7,022 bases of DNA, taken from Pseudomonadales bacterium (GTDB lineage Bacteria; Pseudomonadota; Gammaproteobacteria; Pseudomonadales; Azotimanducaceae). Under the pieces are notes generated by a model that worked only from the letters and a program-made list of their open reading frames with translations, was not told where the DNA came from and did no database searches. The stretch covers positions 1 to 7,022 of the forward strand of contig JAPKEK010000106.1 in the NCBI GenBank assembly GCA_028822125.1, read 5' to 3'. Below are positions 1-6,128 of this stretch, piece by piece. Position numbers and translations under genes: made by a program. Within the stretch, counting starts at the first letter, position 1, and the number at the start of each line of letters is the position of its first letter.

Positions 1-423
1 ATTTTCCTCGACACTGAGTACCGTATTGAGGAGCAGGACGCCCTGCTCGGCTAAACCACTAAGATCACCGTCTACAATCTGGAAATCGGGCTGACCCAGG
101 TCAACTGCCATCTCTTTAAAAATATTTCTAAGGGAAGGAGGCAAAGCGACCTGTTTGCGTACCGAAAAACACAAACCATTGGCCTGACCGTAACCGTGAT
201 ACGGATCCTGGCCTAAAATAACCACTTTGACCCGCTCAAAAGGCGTCGCCTTAAGTGCAGCAAAATATTCGTCAGGGGCAGGCAAGACTGTTTTCCCTCG
301 ACCTCGTTCTGCTTCCAGGAATTTGCCTAAGGATTCCATATAAGGACGTTCGAACTCTGCTCGCAAATGACCTTGCCAGCAGGGTGGCAGCGGATTAAAC
401 CACTCTCTCTGGAAAACCTTCAG
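1..423 (-). CDS. ung: Uracil-DNA glycosylase, family 1 (C-terminus outside window)
   Basis: Removes uracil from DNA by cutting the N-glycosidic bond, the first step of base excision repair; cytoplasmic and monomeric. Up to 141 residues are visible. Counting from the CTG at 423, the water-activating motif GQDPYHG is at residues 71-77 with catalytic Asp73, followed by the uracil-pocket segment NGLCFS (82-87). PPSLRNIFKE and GVLLLNT, which carries the uracil-binding Asn, follow. The HPSPLS and DNA-intercalation segments lie beyond the window edge. The start is unresolved: the frame is open from about 561 but contains no ATG or GTG. Candidates are CTG at 423 (overlapping the lysS TGA), CTG at 390 and TTG at 366. 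The TTG has AAGG four bases upstream but would drop the family's conserved N-terminal Trp (codon 376-378). I give the outer candidate. Two positions differ from E. coli: Tyr after GQDPYHG and Asn for His before GLCFS. Family assignment is secure; the start is not. Confidence 0.93.
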   Translation of the reverse strand, partial: MKVFQREWFNPLPPCWQGHLRAEFERPYMESLGKFLEAERGRGKTVLPAPDEYFAALKATPFERVKVVILGQDPYHGYGQANGLCFSVRKQVALPPSLRNIFKEMAVDLGQPDFQIVDGDLSGLAEQGVLLLNTVLSVEEN

Positions 424-1919
424 GACCTGGGTCGCATATGCGGAAACAGCACAACGTCCCTGATAGAGGCTGCATCTGTCACCAGCATAACTAATCGGTC
501 TATGCCGATACCTTCTCCAGCGGTCGGCGGTAATCCATATTCCAGGGCGACAACATAATCTTCATCATAATGCATTGCCTCATCATCTCCCGCTTCCTTC
601 GCCTTGACCTGGTTACGAAAACGCTCAGCCTGATCTTCAGCATCATTGAGTTCCGAGAAACCGTTAGCGATCTCATTACCCATAATAAATAACTCAAAAC
701 GGTCGGTTAATTCGGGGTTCTCATCATTACGCCTGGCCAGGGGGGAAACTTCAATTGGATGCTGTGTTATAAAAACAGGTTGCTGAATCTTATCTTCAAC
801 CAGCGCTTCAAAAAGCTCCATGGTCAACTTACCTATACCCCATTGGTTGTTGACTTCAACCCCTGTCTGCTCAGCCAGACGCAATAGGTACGACTTCTCT
901 TCAAGTGCAGTTTCATCTATATCGGGATTATAAAAAGCAATGGCCTCACCCATCGTCATCCGTTTAAAAGGCTCACCAAAATCCAAAGTAACACCCTGGT
1001 ACTGAAATACAGCAGTACCCAGCACCTCTATCACCAGGCGTCGGAAAAGGTCCTCGGTAAAATCCATGAGATCATTATAATCTGCATAAGCCCAATAAAA
1101 TTCCAGCATGGTGAATTCGGGGCTGTGTTTAGCGGACATACCTTCATTTCTGAAATTTCTGTTTATTTCAAAAACTTTTTCAAAACCACCCACTACCAGG
1201 CGTTTTAGGTTCAATTCAGGCGCTACTCTAAGATACATATCAATATCCAGCGCGTTGTAATGGGTAACAAAAGGCGCCGCTGTTGCGCCACCTGGCGTTG
1301 ACTGCATCATCGGCGTTTCTACTTCCATAAAAGATCGTTCGGTCAGATAACGTCGAACAAATCCCACCGTGCGCGCGCGCCTCACAAAAATTTCGCGGCT
1401 ATCTTCATTCACCATGAGATCGATGTAACGCTGACGATACCGGGTTTCGGTATTGGTTAATCCCCTGTATTTCTCAGGTAAAGGCCGGAGCGATTTAGTC
1501 AACAATCGGACTTGTGCAGCCTCGACCGATAACTCACCTTTCATGGTCTTCATCATGACCCCGACACAGCCGATGATGTCACCAAGATCCAGGCTCTTAA
1601 ACTGCTCGTACGCGTCCTCGCCGAGGTTATTCTGACTCACATAAAGTTGAATACGGCCGGACACGTCCTGAATCGTAAGGAAACTGGCCTTACCCATGAC
1701 CCGCTTCAATAAAATTCTTCCGGCAGCACGCGTTGCCAGTTGGCTATCCGCAAGCACTTCTTTGCTCATATCACCGCACTGCTTGTGCAATTCTGACGCC
1801 AGATGGCTGCGCCTGAAGTCATTGGTAAACGCATTACCCTGATCGCGCAATACCTGCAGCTTTTGCTTACGCAGGGCGATGATCCCATTCTCGTCTTCGT
1901 CTATCGGTTGTTTACTCAT
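420..1919 (-). CDS. lysS: Lysyl-tRNA synthetase, class II
   Basis: Charges tRNA-Lys with lysine using ATP, in the cytoplasm, as a homodimer. The 499-residue product is close to the roughly 505 of E. coli LysS. After a charged N-terminal helix comes an OB-fold anticodon-binding domain (about 62-145, including AAGRILLKRVMGKASF and IQDVSGRIQLYV). The class II catalytic core follows. Motif 1 is around 186-206 (ending FMEVETPMMQ). Motif 2 is around 246-278, with FRNEG and the HSPEFTMLEFYWAY stretch. Motif 3 is around 468-479 (GEGIGIDRLVML), with the ATP-binding Arg at 475. The C-terminus is the usual LFPHMRP. The ATG at 1919 has GGGA nine bases upstream, and the gene begins 21 nt after the prfB stop, so the two are probably co-transcribed, as in E. 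coli. The TGA stop at 420-422 overlaps the possible CTG start of ung. All class II hallmarks are present; nothing suggests a GenX/EpmA paralogue, which lacks the N-terminal OB domain. Confidence 0.98.
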   Translation of the reverse strand: MSKQPIDEDENGIIALRKQKLQVLRDQGNAFTNDFRRSHLASELHKQCGDMSKEVLADSQLATRAAGRILLKRVMGKASFLTIQDVSGRIQLYVSQNNLGEDAYEQFKSLDLGDIIGCVGVMMKTMKGELSVEAAQVRLLTKSLRPLPEKYRGLTNTETRYRQRYIDLMVNEDSREIFVRRARTVGFVRRYLTERSFMEVETPMMQSTPGGATAAPFVTHYNALDIDMYLRVAPELNLKRLVVGGFEKVFEINRNFRNEGMSAKHSPEFTMLEFYWAYADYNDLMDFTEDLFRRLVIEVLGTAVFQYQGVTLDFGEPFKRMTMGEAIAFYNPDIDETALEEKSYLLRLAEQTGVEVNNQWGIGKLTMELFEALVEDKIQQPVFITQHPIEVSPLARRNDENPELTDRFELFIMGNEIANGFSELNDAEDQAERFRNQVKAKEAGDDEAMHYDEDYVVALEYGLPPTAGEGIGIDRLVMLVTDAASIRDVVLFPHMRPRS

Positions 1920-1928
1920 TTATTTGCA

Positions 1929-1932
1929 TCCC
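1929..1932 (-). promoter_or_regulatory. Ribosome binding site of lysS
   Basis: The coding strand reads GGGA, then a nine-base spacer, then the lysS ATG at 1919. It lies inside the 21-nt prfB-lysS gap and is the only purine-rich element there. It supports the ATG at 1919 as start, as does the family-typical protein length. Confidence 0.5.
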
Positions 1933-1940
1933 ACACTGTC

Positions 1941-3039
1941 CTATAGGCCCTGCTTCAAGCTGGCTTCAATGAATGGGTCAAGTTCTCCATCAAGAACTGC
2001 CTGCGTATTTGCAGTTTCAATATTTGTTCGAAGATCCTTTATCCTGGATGCATCAAGCACATAGGACCTGATCTGGCTACCCCAACTGATATCGGATTTA
2101 TCATCTTCTATTTGTTGCAACTCAACTTTACGTTTGAGCTGTTCAATTTCATAAAGCTTTGCTTTTAACTGCTTTACCGCCTGATCCCGATTCTTGTGCT
2201 GCGATCGTTGATTTTGACACTGAACCACCGTTCCTGAAGGGAGATGCGTTAAGCGTACGGCTGAGTCAGTCTTATTAACATGTTGCCCGCCCGCCCCACT
2301 GGATCGATAGGTATCGACCCGAACGTCTGACATATTCAGATCTATATCAATATCCTCATCCAGTTCTGGAGAAACAAACACGGAAGCAAAAGATGTATGG
2401 CGCCTATTGCCCGAATCAAAGGGTGATTTTCTGACTAATCGATGCACGCCCGTTTCAGTTCTCAGCCAACCAAAAGCATAGGACCCTGAAACCCTGACGG
2501 TCGCGCATTTAATACCTGCGACATCACCATCAGACAATTCAATAATTTCAACCTGGAATCCTTTTGCCTCACCCCATCGCAGGTACATCCTGAGCAGCAT
2601 ATTGGCCCAGTCCTGCGCTTCAGTTCCACCTGAACCGGACTGAATATCAAGATAAGCATCATGGGCGTCTACCGGGCCTGAGAACATCTTCTGAAATTCA
2701 AGATCAGCCAGGTCATCAAGCAGCCTCTGTACATCAGAACCTGCTTCATCGAGTAAAGCCTGATCCTGTTCCTCAACGGCAAGGTCAACAATTTCCTTCG
2801 CTTCCAACAAGCCCTTGTCGAGGCGGTCAATGGTCGCTACCACACCTTCCAGAGCTGCTCTTTCCTGACCCAGTTTCTGAGCATTTTCCGGATGCTCCCA
2901 GACCAGGGGATCAGCTAGTTCTAATTCAACCTCAGTTAGTCGTTCTTTCCTGTTTTCATAGTCAAAGATACCCCCGAAGCACATCAGTTCGTGCCTGACT
3001 GTCTTTGATTTTTATCAGTATGGCGTTGCTTTCAATCAT
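1941..3039 (-). CDS. prfB: Peptide chain release factor 2, made by programmed +1 frameshift
   Basis: RF2 recognises UAA and UGA stop codons on the ribosome and triggers hydrolysis of peptidyl-tRNA. The gene is in two frames: 25 codons from the ATG at 3039 (ending DVLRGYL), then an in-frame UGA at 2962-2964. A +1 shift at CUU continues with GAC (2961-2963) to the stop at 1941. The joined product is 365 residues, the same as E. coli RF2. The N-terminal coiled-coil domain is followed by codon recognition and catalytic domains, with the UGA/UAA-specifying SPF tripeptide at 205-207 and catalytic GGQ at 250-252, the E. coli numbering exactly. Residue 246 is Ser; E. coli K-12 has a Thr here, which is known to lower its activity. 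No Shine-Dalgarno sequence is evident before the ATG, but the 25-residue leader length matches E. coli exactly and an in-frame TAG lies upstream, which fixes the start. The gene ends in TAG, a codon RF2 itself does not read. An open frame starting at ATG 2984 is an artefact of the shift. Confidence 0.97.
2961..2976 (-). promoter_or_regulatory. prfB: prfB programmed +1 frameshift site (autoregulatory)
   Basis: The coding strand reads CGGGGGTATCTTTGAC. It contains a GGGGG Shine-Dalgarno-like element, the three-base UAU spacer, the slippery CUU Leu codon, an in-frame UGA and a following C. E. coli has the same string except for AGGGGG at the left end. The known mechanism is that when RF2 is scarce the ribosome pauses at the poorly terminating UGAC; the internal SD pairs with 16S rRNA and pushes tRNA-Leu from CUU to UUU, giving full-length RF2. 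When RF2 is plentiful, translation stops after 25 residues. The protein reads continuously across the shift (RGYL then DYENRKER), which excludes a sequencing error as the simplest explanation. Confidence 0.96.
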
Positions 3040-3127
3040 GGTCGCGGCGGAATTAAAGTTCGCAGAATTGTAAACTAATGTCTAAACACCTTCTATAGAG
3101 ATTAACAAGCTATCCCGGATGAATTCT
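3040..3127 (-). promoter_or_regulatory. recJ-prfB intergenic gap with a possible weak promoter
   Basis: This 88-nt, AT-richer stretch is the longest gene-free segment in the window. On the coding strand TACAAT at 3067-3072 is one base from the sigma-70 -10 consensus and would place a transcript start roughly 20 nt before the prfB ATG. No convincing -35 hexamer sits 16-18 bases upstream, so the promoter is tentative. I see no hairpin followed by a T-run that would terminate the recJ transcript, so read-through into prfB is equally possible. Confidence 0.25.
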
Positions 3128-4807
3128 TTAAAACTGGTACTGAATGACCAATTGAACCCGGTCAACACCTCTAAATCGATTGACATCCAATTTGTAAGCG
3201 AAGTGAGCCTCAGGAACTTCTATTAATTGATCGCGATTAAAAAAAATAGCGTCGAGCACCCATGCCGCTTGTTTCACACGCAGCTGCAGTTTCAAATGCT
3301 GCCCCGATAACAGCCGCTGCGAAACAATTTCAAATAAGTCATCAAAAACGGGTTCCGGGAAACCCTGTCCCCAGGGCTGGTCACGAACTATTTTGGTAAC
3401 TGCGGGCAACCCAAACTCTTCAACCGGGCCATCAGAGTAGCAAATTTTTTCAAGTGCCTGCTCACCTAACTGCCTGCTCACGACTTCGTTGAACCGGGTT
3501 GAGAATTCATCTAGATGGCCTGCTTCAATAGTAAGTCCGGCCGCCATGGCATGGCCGCCGAACTTACTGACTAGCCCTGGTTTTATCGATGCAACCATAG
3601 CCAGAGCATCGGTTAAATGGAAACCCTGAATAGACCGTCCGGAGCCTTTTAGCGTACCATCCAGAGCAGGCGCAAAAACAATGGCTGGCCGGTTTAATTG
3701 ATCCTTAATTCTGGAAGCAAGTATACCCACCACGCCCTCATGCCAGCTGGCATCAAATAAACACACGCCAACACTTTCTGTTTTTGAAAGGTCTCTTGCT
3801 CTTAGGAGTTCATCCGCCTGCTGCCGCATACTCGACTCGATGCTGCGACGTTCTAAATTCAACCGATCAAGTTGTTGTGCAAACTCATTGGCCGAATCAT
3901 CAGAAGCCAGCAAACATTCAATACCGATGGACATATTTTCAATTCGACCGGCTGCATTGAGCCTTGGCCCCAAAGCAAAGCCCAGGTCCCTGGTGGTTAC
4001 AACTTGTTCATCTACACCTGCGATCGCCAGCAATGCCTTGATACCTTGATTACCACGGCCCTGGCGAATCTGACGAATGCCATGACTCACCAGTATCCTA
4101 TTATTTCTATCCAGGGGGACCAGATCCGCTATGGTTCCGAGTGCAACTAAATCCAGAAATTGAGCCAGATTGAGGTTATGAGCGCGCTCAACATCTTGCT
4201 CGCGCATGGCAGCTCGAACACCTGACAGGAGATAGAACGCGACCCCAACTCCCGCTAGGTTCTTACTCTGGAAAGCACACTGCGGCTGATTGGGATTAAC
4301 AATGGCATCGGCTGCTGGCAAGACGGGGCCTGGCAAATGATGGTCGGTAACGATTACCTTGATACCTAACGACTGAGCTCGCTTAACTCCCTCAACACTT
4401 GAGATACCGCTATCAACTGTAATCAGTAAATCTGGTTTGTTAGCAGCGGCTAACTCCACTATCTCAGGGCTAAGGCCATAGCCCAGCCTGAAGCGGTCTG
4501 GAACCATATAAGAAACCGGGTCCGCACCAAGCGCTTTTAATCCCGACATTAACAAGGTGACACTGGTCGCTCCATCGGTATCATAGTCTCCTACGATGAG
4601 GATGGACTGCCCCGTGCAGATAGCATTTACTATTAACCGAACAGCACTGGACAAACCCTTCAAACGGGTAGGGGCAATGAGTCCTGCCAGGGCATAGTCA
4701 GCCTCATCGGCATTTTTCAAGCCTCGGGTGCTCAGCAGCTCTGACAACTGCGGGTCGAGGCCATCCAGAGGCGCTACTCTGGAGCGTCTCAGCAGCTTTA
4801 CAGCCAC
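3128..4807 (-). CDS. recJ: Single-stranded-DNA-specific exonuclease RecJ
   Basis: A 5'-3' exonuclease on single-stranded DNA that acts in RecFOR recombination, mismatch repair and base excision repair; cytoplasmic and dependent on Mn or Mg. The 559 residues compare with 577 in E. coli. The DHH phosphoesterase domain shows GDYDTDG (73-79), VDSG (131-134), TDHH (154-157) and NPN (171-173), which supply the metal-binding Asp and His residues. LGTIADLVPL (223-232) and ALGPRLNAAGRI (278-289) follow. The DHHA1 domain has HEGVVGI (356-362), GSGRS (388-392) and FGGHAMAAG (416-424). The C-terminal part (about 455-559) is the OB-type DNA-binding region, ending in the family-typical YKLDVNRFRG. The start is a GTG directly after the hom TAA with no gap; GGTGGG in the last hom codons could serve as a weak ribosome binding site, or the ribosome may reinitiate. 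All key residues are present. The VDSG form, where E. coli has VDNG, keeps the catalytic Asp. Confidence 0.97.
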   Translation of the reverse strand: MAVKLLRRSRVAPLDGLDPQLSELLSTRGLKNADEADYALAGLIAPTRLKGLSSAVRLIVNAICTGQSILIVGDYDTDGATSVTLLMSGLKALGADPVSYMVPDRFRLGYGLSPEIVELAAANKPDLLITVDSGISSVEGVKRAQSLGIKVIVTDHHLPGPVLPAADAIVNPNQPQCAFQSKNLAGVGVAFYLLSGVRAAMREQDVERAHNLNLAQFLDLVALGTIADLVPLDRNNRILVSHGIRQIRQGRGNQGIKALLAIAGVDEQVVTTRDLGFALGPRLNAAGRIENMSIGIECLLASDDSANEFAQQLDRLNLERRSIESSMRQQADELLRARDLSKTESVGVCLFDASWHEGVVGILASRIKDQLNRPAIVFAPALDGTLKGSGRSIQGFHLTDALAMVASIKPGLVSKFGGHAMAAGLTIEAGHLDEFSTRFNEVVSRQLGEQALEKICYSDGPVEEFGLPAVTKIVRDQPWGQGFPEPVFDDLFEIVSQRLLSGQHLKLQLRVKQAAWVLDAIFFNRDQLIEVPEAHFAYKLDVNRFRGVDRVQLVIQYQF

Positions 4808-6103
4808 TTACCCACCAAAACTAAATATCCGAATCTTAATGACTGCTTCCAATACATCAGTTGAGGACTCTAATTTCTCAATGGTTGCATCCATTCTTTC
4901 TTCCACCACCCTGTCGGTGGTAATTACAATCGTTGCAATACCCTGCTCCGGGTCTTTCTGCAAGAGGGCCTCAATACTGATTTCATAATCTCCTAGAATG
5001 CGCGTTATTCGCGATAACACGCCAGTTCGGTCAGCCACGCGTAGACGTAAATAAAAACTCGTCTGGCATTGCCCAATTGGCAGTGCCGGTATAGCGCGAG
5101 TCTCTTCCGGGAGGAAACCCATGGCTGGCATTGTTGATCCCCGGCTAATGTCTATCAGATCAGAGAGGACTGAGGATGCCGTAGGGCCAGCGCCGGCGCC
5201 GGGCCCGTAATACAATGTCTGACTGGCAGCATCACTCAATACCATGACAGCATTCATCACATCATCTACCTGAGCGAGCATCTCCTTCTCGTCTAGAAGC
5301 GTTGGATGAACTCTTAACTCTATGCCCGCTTCCTGGATTCGAGTAATTCCCAGGTGCCGCAGCCGATAACCCAACTCAGCCGCGAAACGAATATCTTCTA
5401 ACTGAATTTCCTGAATGCCCTGGGTATAGATGGCGTCCAACCTCAGCCGAGTACCAAAAGCAATCGCGCTTAAAATGGTGAGTTTGTGGGCTGCATCAAG
5501 ACCTTCCACATCAAAGGTTGGATCAGCTTCGGCATAACCCAGCCTTTGTGCTTCTGCTAACGCCTGCTCAAAACTTACGCTCGAACCCGGTTTGGACATC
5601 TGAGATAGAATAAAGTTAGTGGTACCATTTATAATACCCACCACGGCCTCTATTTCGTTGCCAGCCAGACTCTCTCTCAATACTTTAATTATCGGAATAC
5701 TACCGGCAACCGAAGCTTCAAAGGCAAGCTGCTGGTCCATCTGATCGGTCAGTTGAAACAATTCCTGACCATGCTCGGCAATCAACGCCTTATTCGCAGT
5801 CACCACCGATTTACCTGCCCGCAGGGCAGTACCCACCAGCGCTAGAGCATCATCTGTTCCACCAATCAGCTCGACTAAAACATCAACCTTAGGATTCTCA
5901 GCTACTTCAAATATATTGTCAGTAAAGGCTATCCCGTCAAACACAGGCTGCTTGGGCACATTCCTTGAACCGATCTGTACGATTTCAATTGAATGCCCTA
6001 TTTTTGCTGCAATCAACGCCCGGTTCTTTTTCAAAAGACCGACCAGGCCCCCGGCCACTGTGCCTGCTCCACATATCCCGATATTCATAACTGATTTATC
6101 CAT
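4808..6103 (-). CDS. hom: Homoserine dehydrogenase with C-terminal ACT domain
   Basis: Reduces aspartate semialdehyde to homoserine with NAD(P)H, the branch-point step towards threonine and methionine. The 431 residues match the usual length of monofunctional enzymes; there is no aspartokinase domain as in E. coli ThrA or MetL. The N-terminal Rossmann fold has the nucleotide loop GICGAGTVAGG (9-19), with Ala17 where a Gly is common. TANKALIA (102-109) carries the active-site Lys105. The catalytic domain has INGTTNFIL (158-166) and EADPTFDVEGLDAAHK, where Glu192, Asp198, Asp203 and Lys207 align by spacing with Glu208, Asp214, Asp219 and Lys223 of yeast homoserine dehydrogenase. The ACT domain (about 349-425, LRVADRTGVLSRITRIL) is the usual site of feedback control by threonine. 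ATG 6103 has GGA six bases upstream; Met6 at 6088 is a weaker alternative. It follows alaC by 25 nt and abuts recJ in the same frame. thrC, a common neighbour, is absent. Confidence 0.97.
   Translation of the reverse strand: MDKSVMNIGICGAGTVAGGLVGLLKKNRALIAAKIGHSIEIVQIGSRNVPKQPVFDGIAFTDNIFEVAENPKVDVLVELIGGTDDALALVGTALRAGKSVVTANKALIAEHGQELFQLTDQMDQQLAFEASVAGSIPIIKVLRESLAGNEIEAVVGIINGTTNFILSQMSKPGSSVSFEQALAEAQRLGYAEADPTFDVEGLDAAHKLTILSAIAFGTRLRLDAIYTQGIQEIQLEDIRFAAELGYRLRHLGITRIQEAGIELRVHPTLLDEKEMLAQVDDVMNAVMVLSDAASQTLYYGPGAGAGPTASSVLSDLIDISRGSTMPAMGFLPEETRAIPALPIGQCQTSFYLRLRVADRTGVLSRITRILGDYEISIEALLQKDPEQGIATIVITTDRVVEERMDATIEKLESSTDVLEAVIKIRIFSFGG
4811..4816 (-). promoter_or_regulatory. Possible ribosome binding site for recJ inside the hom 3' end
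   Basis: The coding strand reads GGTGGG, then TAA (the hom stop), then GTG (the recJ start). The spacer is only three bases from the last G, or seven from the first GG, so pairing with 16S rRNA would be marginal. It supports the GTG at 4807, since an in-frame TAA precedes it directly and no earlier start is possible. Translational coupling to hom seems likely. Confidence 0.35.
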
Positions 6104-6109
6104 ACTTGA

Positions 6110-6112
6110 TCC
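6110..6112 (-). promoter_or_regulatory. Weak ribosome binding site of hom
   Basis: The coding strand has GGA with a six-base spacer before the ATG at 6103, inside the 25-nt alaC-hom gap. No comparable element sits at the right distance before the second in-frame ATG (6088), which favours the longer start. Confidence 0.35.
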
Positions 6113-6128
6113 GCGACACCCTATTGTT

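Noticed and set aside
500..697. A 65-residue minus-strand frame inside lysS
   Set aside because: It is an alternative frame of the conserved LysS C-terminal domain, very rich in Arg and Met, and does not continue into ung.
1366..1382. The GCGCGCGC run in lysS as a repeat or Z-DNA element
   Set aside because: It encodes the conserved RRART segment of motif 1 (Arg and Ala codons), so coding constraint explains it.
1941..2984. A 347-residue frame starting at ATG 2984 as the complete RF2 gene
   Set aside because: Its first seven residues are out-of-frame leader sequence. The true product starts at 3039 and joins this frame by +1 shift, giving 365 residues.
2965..3039. The prfB leader as a separate 25-codon small protein gene or a pseudogene break
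   Set aside because: The site matches the E. coli RF2 frameshift element almost base for base, and the protein is continuous across it, so it is regulation and not decay.
3872..4150. A 92-residue plus-strand open frame opposite recJ
   Set aside because: It is antisense to the conserved middle of RecJ, with low-complexity composition and no family resemblance.
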